Shown: positions 47,296 to 59,384 of the stretch, one piece after another
Layout of the letters: every line of letters begins with the position of its first letter
How positions within the stretch are numbered: position 1 is the stretch's first letter
Made by a program: the position numbers and the translations under genes
Notes under the pieces: model-generated
Seen by the model: the letters and a program-made list of their open reading frames with translations, nothing else
The model's database searches: none
Told to the model about the DNA's origin: nothing
Source: Venturia oleaginea
Lineage: Eukaryota > Ascomycota > Dothideomycetes > Venturiales > Venturiaceae
Assembly (NCBI GenBank): GCA_013176395.1
Contig: JABMLP010000012.1
Location: 1,302,001-1,366,000, forward strand
Direction: 5' to 3'
Length of the DNA: 64,000 nt

Positions 47296-49960
47296 AAGGC
47301 AGCATTCTTTGGAAGCGTTGGTTTTCGTCCATCGCAGGAGGACGCAGAACAGGAAAGTGAGGATAGGACGATGGGGGATTTTACGAATGGAATGGCTTGG
47401 GGCGACGCACGGGTGCTCATGTAATCACGGCGGACTTTTTGAGCATTGCTGTCTCTCTGACCGCAGATGTGATGCATGGACACGATCAAGGGACTCGATG
47501 ATCCCCTGACTTTCGCTTGGACCTGTTTAGGATGCTGGTTTTGCGCTTTGAACAGTTTTCATCGCTGCCATACGTTTTTGTCCTTTAGATTACCCTTCAG
47601 CAATTCGAACAGCAATATTTACCATCACACTCTCTGCTCACTTGTTTCTATGCTGCCGCTCAATTCGGATCTTGTCTTTGTGGTCTCGGGTCGGAGTCAT
47701 TGGTTTCATCATGGCTTGTAGAGAGAATTCTCTTTTCTTTCACATTCTTCTCACCTTCGTCAGCACGGTGGCAAAACTAATGATGGGCCTCGTCTTTACT
47801 TTCGAATTGCTCTGATAGACATAGCCGCTTCCATCTCAGCCAGCGACTCGATGACGAGCAAGTGATATCACATTTTGTCCGCACTGTTGTGTGCGTCGGA
47901 CAAGACATCTGCATGAACAATTCCAACGGACCCGAAACCTCCACCCGATGGCCGGCCTTCTCAGCTATCAAGAATCCGCCAACTCCTTCATCTTTTCAAC
48001 CTCCAACTCTTGCCTAGGCGCATGAACCCTCGCACGGATGGACACCGCAAACCCAACAACATCTCCACAATACAAATGCAGATCACCTTAGCACGAGCGA
48101 ATTCCCCACAATCCCGCCGCACGACAAGAGATGTAGAGAAGCTAGTCGCTTGGACCAAAAGCTTCTTTCTTTCTTCCTTCCAATAATTTCGTTACTTCGC
48201 CGCGCGTAACCGCAGCATATACCAACTTCCGCATTGGGAGATTCGGCTAAATCTCCGGGAGATTTCCAATTCGATAATTCACGGCAAGGATTCGTGGACG
48301 GGATGGGATGATGGGATGATGGGATGATGGGCTCATGGTATCGATTATCGAGTCGCGAATCTTGGATATTTATAGGGGGCGGGCGGGTGATAAGGGGGGA
48401 GGATGTCTATTGATACCTAACCGTCCGAGGAAATGATGGACTGTATCTCATTTTGTTGTGGTTTGGCCGAGGTCTCGATAAGTTGCCGACACTGATAGCT
48501 GGTATTTACACGATAGACAAGAGATAACCTTGTAGGAATTCGGGCGACCATCATGGAATTGGCAAGACTTCAAAAGAACAGGTTACTCCAAATCACGTGA
48601 GACAACGACAGCCTTTCATTTGGACCCTGCAGACGGGAGATATCGCGGGAGTGGCCGATCGGTTCAGTTTGTTTCTGGAGCGCGTGTTTCAACACCTACC
48701 AACACTCAGAACAACAGGCAGACCCGAATCACCGAGTTCCTAATGGGTCATACAAACGCCGGAACGAAGATTCGGTGATGGTGAGTCGAAGCTTCATTGA
48801 CAAGACCTCCAACAATCACAAAACCAAGCCCATGATGCAGAAAAGGTTGGAAGTCGTGATAGTTGCCTCACTTCGTTGGAAGAGGTTTGCAGCTGAGAGG
48901 ACCTCTCGCAAATGGCCGAGATGGATGAAATGACCGACCGCATACAAGCCACAGCATAGCCATATTCGACTCACTTTCTCGGACTTCGTTCGATGAAGAT
49001 CCGAAAGCCGAGGGAGGAGTATAGGTTCGGTCAAGGACTGTCTGATCGGAGAAAGGTAGCCTTGTGTCGTATGGAGGGGCTGAGCGGGGAGTGGGGAACA
49101 CGAATGCACGACAGGTTCATCATCGATGTCACTTCTTTGTGGACATGTTTTGAACCAAAGGCAGAGAGGGGATACCGGTATCTATACGGCACGAAAACTG
49201 ACAGAGGACGTGGTATTCGTAGTGTGATGGTGTCGCCATTCTCTGCGCACTCAGGTCACTGTCAGCACAGGCCCTGTATCTCCAGACGCTGTGGAAGAGG
49301 ACTGTGACATGCTCCTCGCCGTTGATTGGTTCTTGGGTATGCAGAAGAATGTGAACGAGCATCAGGCTACTCTCGAAAGACAGTGTCCGTCTCTATGGCC
49401 AACGTACTAAATGCCCTATCCAGACCCTTGACAACGCTACAATACTGTATCGAGCCCTCTTCAGGTGTGCATCGACGCCAAAAATCGTTACGAGTCCAGA
49501 ACCATCTCAGAGCAGCCACTTTTACATGGATAAGGCCTCTTTCCTTCCCTACGCACGAATCCTATCACAAGCACAGGATGCTATTGGCGTGTCATCATCG
49601 AAGATTCCAGCACACTCGAGGAAAGGCTGCAGCATGCCGACCAAGCCCAATAGTCCCAAACCAATCGAATGCGTCTACATCGGACCATTCTCCTCAATAT
49701 TTTGGGCGTCGAAGGTTCCGTCTGAAAACCCGAAGGATAATTCTACAGAACCAAGTGGAGCGTCCGTCATCCTAAGTAAGCTTCAAACTAGTACTTCTGT
49801 TCACCATTGACCTTCAAGACCCTTTGATCGAGCTTCAGCCTGATCATAGGAGGTACCTCCGGCGACACAACCCGATCATCCATCAGCGACCTAGCCTACT
49901 ACGACTACCCCGCCCGTATTCATCAGATAGGGTACGCCTTCGACAATGCAGTCAAGACAG
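47296..49960. other. Long intergenic stretch, no gene supported
   Basis: About 2.7 kb. A GGGATGAT microsatellite lies at 48304-48331. Between 49230 and 49410 one plus frame (…CDMLLAVDWFLGMQKN…) and at 49850-49980 another (SDLAYYDYPARIHQIGYAFD) look weakly coding, but neither has a recognisable domain or a good gene model; the latter overlaps the leader of the bHLH gene. They may be remnants or an unannotated gene with several introns. Confidence 0.4.
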
Positions 49961-50709
49961 ATGGATTACCTTGGTGAGTATTCACACTTCAATTCCCCCT
50001 TCTGTCATTCTAACATCCTCCAGCAGACCAGCCAACACCAAACACCTCAATGACCTGGCCAAACGATTACCCCCTCAACAGCCCAGGCGTCGACAGCTGG
50101 CTGAACCAAAATGAATGGAATTTCTTCGAAAATGAACCGCTCCAATCCCCAGCCATAGGTTCAGACCGATACATCGCCCCTCAAAACCTCTGCAACTCCT
50201 CCAACTCAACCTCCTCACACAAGCACCACGCCTTCTCAGAAGCCTCATCACCCGAAACCCCATCCCTCTGCGACGACGATCTAAACCTCAATGGCGCAAA
50301 AGGAGAGTCTCTCTACTTCCCTTCACCGACAAACGCTGTCCCCACCGTACCTCGCAAGCGCGGCCGCCCACGAACAATAAAGAGTGAGGATACACCATAC
50401 GACGAATCAACACACATCTCCAAACCATCCAAACCATCAAAGCGCCAACCCCATAATCAAGTCGAACGTAGATACCGGGAAGGTCTAAACGCAGAGCTAG
50501 AAAGACTAAGAATGGCACTCCCAACAATCCACAAGTGGGAAATGGCATCTGCCTGCGGCGGGTCCGGGACGCCCAAAGCTTCGAAAGCTGCCGTCCTCGC
50601 TGGTGCCGTGGCTTACATCCAGGATATGGAACGGGAACGCGATCAACTCAGACGCGAGAACGAGTTGTTAAAGAATGGTAGGGGTGTTGAGAGGAGGCAG
50701 TACCAATGA
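49961..50709 (+). CDS. bHLH transcription factor with AT-hook-like motif
   Basis: Two exons, 49961-49973 and 50024-50709, giving 232 residues. The first exon is only 13 nt (MDYL); the acceptor is a tandem CAGCAG, so splicing can include or skip one residue without changing frame. An Asn/Ser-rich N-terminal part (GVDSWLNQNEWNFFENE) is followed by an AT-hook-like VPRKRGRPRT and the bHLH domain: basic region KRQPHNQVERRYREGLNAEL with the H-E-R contact residues, helix 1 ending LRMALPT, and helix 2 KASKAAVLAGAVAYIQDMER running into a short coil. This is the SREBP/Myc-like class binding E-boxes, but no membrane segment is present, so it is not a membrane-tethered SREBP. Target genes unknown. Confidence 0.88.
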
Positions 50710-52359
50710 CAGTCCAAGAACAATGGCGTCATTCCTGTTCACTCTGCTCCTCCTTCTACAATTATCTCCTTTGGTGTCGTTGTGGGAATGATTACGATCA
50801 TGATGCAGCTGGTGGCATTTGCTCCGAGCGCACGTGAGATGTAAAAATGATGAGCAACAAGCTTATCATGGTGTTTGTTGTTTTCAATAGGAGGAAGAAA
50901 AAGATGTGGCCTGGTGCCGAACATCACTTGTCCTTTGGTGGAAAAATCGAGCGGCAACTAATGACTTAACGATACCGCAGCGGTGCAGATCATGCTCTAG
51001 TGCAATATTTAGCGAATAGCAGAACAACAATTAGTCATCTCATACCTGACTTGTGTATCTTCATCTTACCTCGCCTCACTGACTCTTTCCAAGTGGATGA
51101 AGCTCAACCACACGGCTCATTCAACGGAGCTTACACCATGCCCCAAGTAAGTCCCCAACCGTGACACAAAGCACGCACCCACCTTTATGACAAAAAAAAA
51201 CCCCCAAGAAGTACAAGCGAACAGCCCCATCACGCCAATACTGATCTTCAGGCTATCATCGCATACATGTATTCTATATCCGTTGACGGGTGGGTGATCT
51301 ACTCACCCACCACGAGGGAAAAGACGATCCCATTTTCCACCTCCATAACGAGCAAATCCGAAGCCCAAAACGAGGCTAAAAGCAAAAAACAAACGCGGAA
51401 AGAAGGAAGAGAGAAAGAAAGAAGCCCGAGCGGCCTCGAATCGAGGACCCTCTCTAAACCCTGTCTACCCGACATGAAGCAAAAACAACAAAACTGCTCC
51501 GTGCGAATCGAGCTAAAAACGTTTCACTAGCCACAAGGCTGGGATCATCGTGTATTTTTGTTCTTTTAGGGCGGGTGGAGTGAAGAAGCCAAGACTATTC
51601 TGTAGTCAGCAGTCACGGTTGCACATCATGGTGAAACCAGCAGTGCAGTGCCCAGTGCCGACCAGTTCGAACTCCCGTCCGTCCCGGTTGAATGGGTAGA
51701 ACTACGGGTGTGCTATGCGGATGAGAGCTGCCGATGCCGTGCTTCCCTGTGCCCCTGACGATTCGGCTGTGGGATACTTTTGTATCCGGCAGATGAGGGG
51801 CGGTCTATATTCTTGAGGGGCAGACCGGGGTCCGTTTGGCTGAGAGTTGGCTTGGTGTTGTTCACATCTTGTTTTGCTTTTCGCTTCAGTTGTGTTAGAT
51901 AGCTCAGCGTTCATCTGCATGCCGTGTCTGTACACTCGCCGACTTGTCGGACGGTGAAGAATGTTTTCCTCGGCTCGGCTGCGACGGATGGTGAGGGCGA
52001 TTGGCGATTCTTGAGGCTGTGTTCCTTGCATGCAATTACCTGATATCGTCATACCTCGAGCCAATGGTGAGAGAAATATTTAGAGCCGCATTGCTTACTG
52101 GATGCTGATTAATGGTAATATATTCATCCCATCCGATTCTATCTGAGTGACTCGTCAGTACATTTGTAATAATACAACCGGTAGTAGTACATATGACAAC
52201 AAAGGAGATCCCAACTAGTGCCATGACTGGAAGACATAGCGTGTCAATCCTGCACTGGCCCTCTTTCCACTGTCTCCGTAAGCCAGGACTCCAGCAATAC
52301 CTTTGATACTACAAATCAGGCGATGGAGCAGAGTTTTCTGAAGAATGAGGTGTTTGGTC
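50710..52359. other. Long convergent intergenic stretch, no gene seen
   Basis: About 1.65 kb between two convergent genes. It holds both 3' untranslated regions. A run of A followed by C occurs at 51188-51204. Frames at 51267-51530 and 52064-51702 are low-complexity and unrecognised. A tRNA-like T-arm near 51430 was examined and rejected. Confidence 0.5.
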
Positions 52360-55325
52360 TCATCCAGAGGCAGCTGCTGGTTTTTCCGATCCGGAAGTTT
52401 CCGACTCCTCGGCGTCGAGGGGTTTGGTGATGATGGCCTGATCCTGATCTGAAGGATACTCATCCGAAGCGATTTCGATTGGCTGAACCAAGCCATCGAG
52501 GTGTGCAACGGGAGGAGCTATTGCGCTCGTATCGCTTGCGTTGACCCGGGCCAAATCGGTTTCTTCGGGTGCATTAGCGATTGTCGCGTGATCACCTGCA
52601 CTTTCGGGCAGCTCCTCGGCATGTTCTGTCGTGCCATCGACCTCCCCCTCGTGTTTGATTGTTGGCTGTGACGACTTTGGGATTAGGTGCTCTAGAGTCC
52701 ACTGCCGTAGACCCTCCTGGTCGATGTCGATTTCCTGGTTCTCACTTTCGTCTTCAGATACCCTCCTCCCTGGTCGCTCAAGTCTACCCTGTGCAGCTGT
52801 GTCCACCAGACCGACCAGATTCAAAACAGTTTGAACGAACGTTTCACACTGTTTTGCCTCGTCGTATTCGATTCGAGGTTCTTCAAGGTCCGCCATGAAA
52901 ATCTCCAGATCCCCGTATTTGCCGCCTAGTTTCCCGCCTTCGACACTGGTGTAGCGTACAGGACAGCCTCCAAAACTATAGCCAGCTACCTGCATGTGCT
53001 CAACGCCGGCGAAGAAGTATTTGGTCAAGATGCCCGCATCGGTGACAGTTTCCGGCATCTCGCCGGCATCTCGCTCGATCTTCGAGTTTGTAGCCTTTTT
53101 TCCATGTCCAGCAAAACAAGATGGAACGCGTATCATTACAGACGGAGGGGTACGAAGAGTTCCACTGTCCGCCACAATATTGGCCTTGGTTTGTTCTATG
53201 AATGTCTTGAGCTCCGGCTGGGTATCCAGATATGCGTTGTTTGCGTGGTACGTCTCTTGTTTCTTAAAGCAAAGATCAACAGTGTGGGAAGGTAACATGG
53301 CAAAGTTACGCCGTTCTCGGCTAATGATATGCAGTCCTTTGTACTCAACAATCTTACCAGGTGCGCCAAAACGATTGCTCTCTAACTTGATCTCGAATTC
53401 CAATCTTATATCAGGAAGAGGTAGAGCAGGCGACGTCCAAGGATTATGTAAAAGCCTGAATGAAAGGGCATTGATGACATCCTTGCGGTCCCAGAATAGA
53501 TGCGGTAACAAGTTGGAAAAGCCAGGGACACGACGTAAGAATTTTGCGTGGCGTGAGGGCAGTGACGCAGGAGTAATACCCAAACCAGGATTCGAGTTCC
53601 TGGGATGTACAACAGACCCTAGATTGACTGACAGTGCGGCACTGGACTGTGTGTTCCAGAGCTTGGCCCACGCAGGGGGCTCCCCAGAAATTGGAGCAAT
53701 GTCATTTGGAACAAAGGACTGCGCGGTAGCCCTCAACTTTGCGAAGGTCTCGTGTTCAATTGTGCTAGTGCTTTCATGGACTGTAACCTTATCAGAGACG
53801 TGCGGAGACTCGGGGTCGGAATGAGTTTGTTCACGTTGCGTTCGCGTGATGGGAACACACAACCGACCATATGATCTGCTACGATCACTATATGGTAAAG
53901 CTTCGAGGTCTGATATCTCTTGCAATACTGCATTGGCGTTTTCTGGGATCGTGTGGAACGTCCTTTCAAGGATTGAACTTTCCAAAGGTCTATCAATCAG
54001 TGCTAGGAGAGCTCTGAAGGCATCCTCCACAGAGTCAGTTCCAATGCCAGTTATGGCAACAGTCTATGGCATGGTCAATATTAACTAACAGGGAATCAGA
54101 GAGTCATGTCCTTACTCTTCGGTGACTGTTGTTGGCGTAGTTCATCGTCGTGCGTGTTAGGCTGGAAACCAGGGCAACATCTTCGGGGCGAAAGGCTATG
54201 GGTTGGCCGAGCCTAAACACTGGAAATTCTTTCACAGCATGTTGTAACCACAATTTGTTGATGTCCTCGAGCGCGTCTATGGTTGAGGGTTTGTCTGCAA
54301 TTATTCGTACACTTGACCCATCGATCTCAAGCTTTGCTTGTCGGTTTTCTGCAATCTCATCCAGGAATGATGGTTCTACAGATGACGTTAAGACATGTCC
54401 AGGTGCGGATTGTTCGTGTAGATGACTCACTGCCAGCACCAAGCAATCTGATTCCTAATTTTGGCAATGTACAGACGAGTTCCCCCAATCTTTCCACGTC
54501 TTCTGTAATCTCAATTTTCCAGCATTTTTTCAGAATAATCTTGGCCTGCTTGTGCTCGAGCCATTTGGCTTGTCGCTCTTTTGGCTTCTTGCAAATCCAT
54601 GGGCCAAAGCGGATGTCGGGACTCTTGTTTGCAATTAAATTCTCACTGGTTTCTTGCGATTGTATTGACTGCTTAGAAATCCCAAGTCTCGAACGAGTGA
54701 TATATCCATCTAATTGTTTGAAGCTGTAGCGTTTCGTTATGTCTTTGCAAAGCCGAATGAACTCCTTTTGAGCGATTGTCGAGCGCTCAGAATTAGGAGT
54801 CTCGATCTGAGACCATAACGCATCCAACTGCTGGTTCACCGTGTCCTGGTCCAACGGAATATCCTCTTCCTTCATGGCTGCTAGCAGAGTCTTTCTACAA
54901 GAGTTTGTCGCAGCAGATTCCTCTTCCTCTTCCTCTTCCTCTTTCTGCTTTGCGGCTTCTTGCCGAGAATTAGGTGGAGTATCCCTCAGAACGATGACCT
55001 CAGCTGGCTTCCCCAGCGCGTCCACGGGCAGAGTCTCTGCATCCTCTCTGACTTGTTCTCCTCTTTTGCCGCGTAATCTTGCTTTGTTCTGTTGCCCATG
55101 CGCTCCCGTCCTTTGTGGCCAACGCGCATCTAATTGATCGCTTCCTACGAGCTCTCGAGTAATGGTGAATTGTGAGGGCGGACTGCTATGGAACGAGCGT
55201 GGAGTGGAGACGGAGTAGCGGGATGATTGCGGTAGAGACGTGGACAGAGAATGCAGATTCCGGCGGGCCAGTCGCAAGTGACATCCGAGGCAAATGTACG
55301 CGCTTGACGAAGGGCGTGGAAACAT
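52360..55325 (-). CDS. SLS1: Sls1-type mitochondrial inner-membrane regulator
   Basis: Three exons, 55325-54431, 54375-54116 and 54063-52360, giving 952 residues. In yeast Sls1 couples mitochondrial transcription to translation at the inner membrane; fungal relatives are annotated as mitochondrial inner-membrane-bound regulators. The N-terminus MFPRPSSSAYICLGCHLRLA with RRNLHSLSTS is a clear mitochondrial presequence. Exon junctions restore frame (LLGAG-KPSFLDEIAENR and NNSHRR-TVAITGIGTD). The middle has KLEIDGSSVRIIADKPST, a KH-like stretch, and the C-terminal domain includes KIVEYKGLHIISRERRN and YFFAGVEHMQVAGYSFGG. A Glu run (about residue 135) and an acidic C-terminal tail of about 150 residues are low-complexity. 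The third intron donor is GTAAGG. Function is inferred by family. Confidence 0.85.
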
Positions 55326-55572
55326 AAAGATGGTCGTTGTGGAGAGCTTCGCGGATTTGAAGTGTCGAGATTTTGATACTACTACACTTTTTCAAGGTCC
55401 GCCACGCATGCACGTGAGCTTGGGATTCATGATGGCAGATTGAGTATTTCCATATTTGACATGCTACAGCTCTATCCTATGTACTCCCACCTCCGTTAAT
55501 TCATGATCCGGGGTTTCTGTTTCTATAATACATCGAATTCGTCAAGATTGTCGTACAGGTTAGTACAGCAGT

Positions 55573-56776
55573 TCATATGTGCAGTTCATCCAGCCTATCC
55601 GTCGCTCCAGAGCCTGCAGGAACCCTCCAGCTGCGAAGATCTTCTCGGACATCAAGATCCTCCATCTCTCTCGTCATCTTGCTGTTCCCCCTCTCAGCCT
55701 CCACTCCTATCTGCCTCGCCTGCTGCTCAAAGCTGCCTCGGCTACGCACACCTCGTGTGCCATGTATATCCTCCTGATGTCGCTTTCCGAGATGCTCGCG
55801 AGAATGCCTCTTAATATCCTGACGAGATCGAAACAATCCTTGAGACCATATCGACTTCTTGGCCCCGTGGAATTGACGAGCTTCGCTATCCGAAAGTAGA
55901 CTCACATCTTCGCTTGACATGACTTTTCCTTTGTGACCGGGTCCTTCGGGGCCTTTCCCTTGCTTGCCCCAGCCGTCACCTCCCCCAAAGATGTCTTCTA
56001 TACATTTGTCTGCGCTTATCTCTCCTGGTTGACAAGTCCAGTCCGCAGCGACAGTCTTCCGATAAAGCTCGCGCAGCTCATCGCCAGTCTCCTTCGCTTT
56101 GCTATTGACAGCAGGCATATGTAAAGGGTCTTCCGCGTCTACCTGCTCTCCTGCTACAATTCCAGCAATTCCACTGAAGACAGGTGCAACGCGCAGTGGG
56201 GGTGCAGAGTAATTCCGATCGCCTTCCGTCTGCCTCATCGATATGCATATCTTCATCGTGCTGTTGATTTTGCTGTCTTGCAGGAGATACCTCCGACATA
56301 CGCCATCATCGTTGCCTTCTGCTTCGTCAGCGTCCACATATTCTGCCAGATTCAATTTGAGGTTGCCCAGCGTCAGTCGCTCTGGCTTCCCTTGTGTCTT
56401 GATTTCGTGGAGGACCTCGAAGTGTATCATCGACTCGGAGAGTATGCCATTCTTATCGACGACCAGCTTGATCGGTATGACGGATTCATAGTGGTATTGA
56501 ACTCGGTGTTCCCGAATCTGGTATTTGCCCGTCTGGCCATGGTGCTCGGTGGAAGCAGAGTGGGGGAGGTTCCATTTTACAAAGGATGTACCGGAAATGT
56601 ATGGGATGTTATTCAGATCGACTATCTTGAGATGCAAATCAAACTTGGGCTTGAAGCAACTGTTAGTTCGTGTATTACTGGTTCAGGACGTGTCTTACCC
56701 TGCGGGCCTTGGGCACTGAAATGGTCGTCAGTAGTTGTTCGGCCTGCTTCAGCTGGGTCACCTTTCGCAAGGACAT
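55573..56776 (-). CDS. NT-C2 (EEIG1/EHBP1-type N-terminal C2) domain protein
   Basis: Two exons, 56776-56699 and 56649-55573, giving 384 residues. Splicing joins TTISVPKARR to PKFDLHLKIVDLNNIPYISG, using a TTCAAG acceptor after an ACTAAC branch site. The first 170 residues form an NT-C2 domain (GTSFVKWNLP, YESVIPIKLVVDKNGILSES, LGNLKLNLAEYVDADE, RYLLQDSKINSTMKICISM). Such domains bind lipids or act in membrane contact and actin or endocytic links. The C-terminal half is polar, Gly/Glu/Arg-rich and probably disordered (IFGGGDGWGKQGKGPEGPGH), with many charged repeats before a C-terminal VREDLRSWRVP. Start is the first in-frame Met after a stop. Biological role unknown. Confidence 0.82.
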
Positions 56777-57047
56777 GGCCAGCTTCGACTGCCCTCACCA
56801 AAAGCCGTTTGCATCTTTGGCTAGGGGCAAGATGCGCTTTCCTATGTGGATATTTGTGATACAGGAAATTCAATAACGTTCCAGGGAAATCCTGGTAAGA
56901 TAGATTTGGGGAGGGTCGATATGGCCGTGCTCAGAGGAAGCCGGAAGGAAACTACCCAGGCGTGCCAGGCTCCCAGGCTGTAACCTTTCAAGCATACTAG
57001 TATCTCACTAATACCAAGTATCCACACAAGTCATATCGCATCATGAA

Positions 57048-58430
57048 ATGGTCTATACCGCAGTCATCTCTGGTGATGACGTCGCATCTTGCGTCCTCGA
57101 CGCTTTCCGCAAGTTGCCGGCAAAGGCAAAACCTCTGCAACGCCCAAACGGCTCACGAGAATGGGTACCGTTGAGCGGCGTAGTTCTCGCAAAGGGTAGC
57201 ACACCTCCATTTCGACTTCCATTTTCTGATTGCTAAATCTTGCCATTAGATGGAGGGCCTCTTTTCTGCGCGTCGTTAGGGTAATACATGTGCTTAAATG
57301 CCGTTAGTTGACTGGCTCACCACCAACAGAACAGGCATGAAATGTCTTCCAGCCTCGCAAGTTTCCCAAGCTCGAGGCATTGTTCTTCATGATTGCCACG
57401 CAGAGGTCATAGCGATTCGTGCTTTCAACCGATTTCTTATCCAAGACTGTGCAAACCTTGCGCAGGATGATAGTGCCAGCTCACCGTGGCTAAGAAGGAT
57501 TATGATTGACGAGGTCGAGGCAAATTTGCCGCAGCGTTTCGCTTTAAAAGACGACGTAGTCATCTTTTTCTATTCGTCCGAAGCTCCTTGTGGAGATGCA
57601 TCCATGGAACTCACAATGCTCGCTCAAGAAGATGCTACTCCGTGGGAAAGAGTACCAGACACCGCGAAGCCAGGTCCCGTCTTCACAGAAGACGCACTCA
57701 AGGGGAGAGGTTTCTTCTCAGAGCTCGGCATAGTTCGCCGCAAACCAGGTATTGCTACATTCAATCAGAATCCTCTCCTCGCTGACGATGTTCAGCACGT
57801 CCAGATGCGCCAATAACGCTCAGCAAGTCTTGCACTGACAAAATGGCCATGTATCAATCCACATCCGTCCTCAACTCTGCAGCATCGCTGCTTATATCAC
57901 CGAAAGGGGCTTATATTACTACACTTGTACTGCCAGAGTCTCAGCATGTATTGACTGCCACTGATCGAGCTTTTGGTCGAACTGGTAGAATGTCTGCAAT
58001 CAATTCAGAAATCACTCGACATTGGAATGATGTTTTTTCTTTCCGCCCCTTCAACATAGTAACGACTGCTCTAGAATTTGAATGGTCGCGGCGAGGCGGT
58101 GAAACAGGATGTCTGATGCTTCCGAGTAATGTTACCGCCGTGTATACGCCTCACTTCCAAGAGACATTAATCGGTGGTGTTTTACAGGGTCGCAAACAGC
58201 ATGACCCGAAAGGAGCAAGCGCTATTTGTCGGAAGCGCATATGGGATGCTGTAAGGGTTATACACCCCATAATGCACGTGCCAATGACGAGCCAGGGATC
58301 AGATGTTGTTTGCTATATAGACCTTAAGAATCATCCGGGGCTTGAAAGTCGGCGAAAAGTCAAAGAGGATGTAAGAAACGTTGCTTTGAAAGGATGGGTC
58401 AAAAATGTTGGGGATGACTCGTTCTCATAA
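57048..58430 (+). CDS. TAD1: tRNA-specific adenosine-37 deaminase
   Basis: Four exons, 57048-57195, 57250-57280, 57330-57748 and 57805-58430, give 407 residues. Tad1 converts A37 of tRNA-Ala to inosine and is the ancestor of the ADARs. The deaminase core shows the zinc and proton-shuttle motif VLHDCHAEVIAIRAFNRFL and the second zinc motif SSEAPCGDASMEL; the third Cys lies in TLSKSCTDKM, created by splicing of the last intron. Exon 2 is only 31 nt (GGPLFCASL), and gives the link to TGMKCLPASQ. The C-terminal part TLVLPESQHVLTATDRAFGR and WDAVRVIHP is typical. N-terminal VASCVLDAFRKLPAKAKPLQ and NGSREWVPLSG match family members. The first gene of the divergent pair with the NT-C2 gene, 271 bp apart. 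Confidence 0.93.
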
Positions 58431-59384
58431 TCGAATAGAGAGATCCTGTATACTCTGCTGTTCAATTCAGTCTAGTGCTTCATCTTCAATTTATCAGTGT
58501 GAGAAAATGGCAGCTGTGAGTGAATTCTTTTTCCAGTCTGGTCAACTACTGACACCCATGGTGGGCCGAAAGTTTAATCGCGGGTATAGATTGCTTCTGC
58601 TTGGCAGGATATTTGAATGTATTCAATCATTTTGAACAACTGTACCTAGAACTCATACATTCAATTAAACCATTCTGACAACTGACAGCAACCCACTTCA
58701 TTCATTCTTAGAGGTACACTTTGTTGTTGCCACGAATCCCACATTCACTGCAAGTCTTGAGATGATGTTTGCACTGCACATATCCATTGAGCTGTGCTTT
58801 AGTCGTGGGGAATCATCAAAGCATAGACCTTGCCCAAGGCTCAACGCGAGGCTGAAAGGCTAGAAATTGGGACACATAGGACCAAGCCTCAAAATTGCTT
58901 CACTCAACTAGACTTACCTCTAGCACCAAGAACGAAAGCCTTGTTCATCGAGTCTTTGTGCTTACAGGCTACTATTGAACTCAATGCAGTGAGCAATCAC
59001 GTCCGGAATTCGTGCCCCTACAACAGAGCTCCTTACGGCGCTCGGGTAGCATCGGCTTTGCGCCGCAATCACCTTTCAAGCCGTCAATCGAAGCTCATCT
59101 TGGGTACCAAAACGCCAAATCTGTTCCGTCACGGGCGAAGTACTTGCTCAATCGAGAGTAACTATATCGGCGCTTTATCATGGCCCGGCTATTTGCGGGG
59201 CGGAGCAGTATGTCATACCGATATCGATAACCAGCAACGATCATGCTGATAGATCATAGGGCGTGTTTGTCAAACCATTAGAATCATGTTTCTTTGTCGA
59301 GCAATTGACTTCTGACAATCAATCGAATCATTTCTTTGGTGCTTGGCCTGTTATTGAATACCCTAAGAAAGAAGCAACCGTACG
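58431..59384. other. Intergenic stretch, no gene seen
   Basis: About 950 bp between TAD1 and the pyruvate decarboxylase gene. One plus-strand frame of 139 codons (58830-59249) is compositionally mixed and unrecognised. The pyruvate decarboxylase promoter should lie in the last few hundred bases. Confidence 0.5.

Noticed and set aside
51420..51460. Possible tRNA T arm around CCTCGAATCGAGG
   Set aside because: No A box, acceptor stem or anticodon arm at the right distance on either strand.
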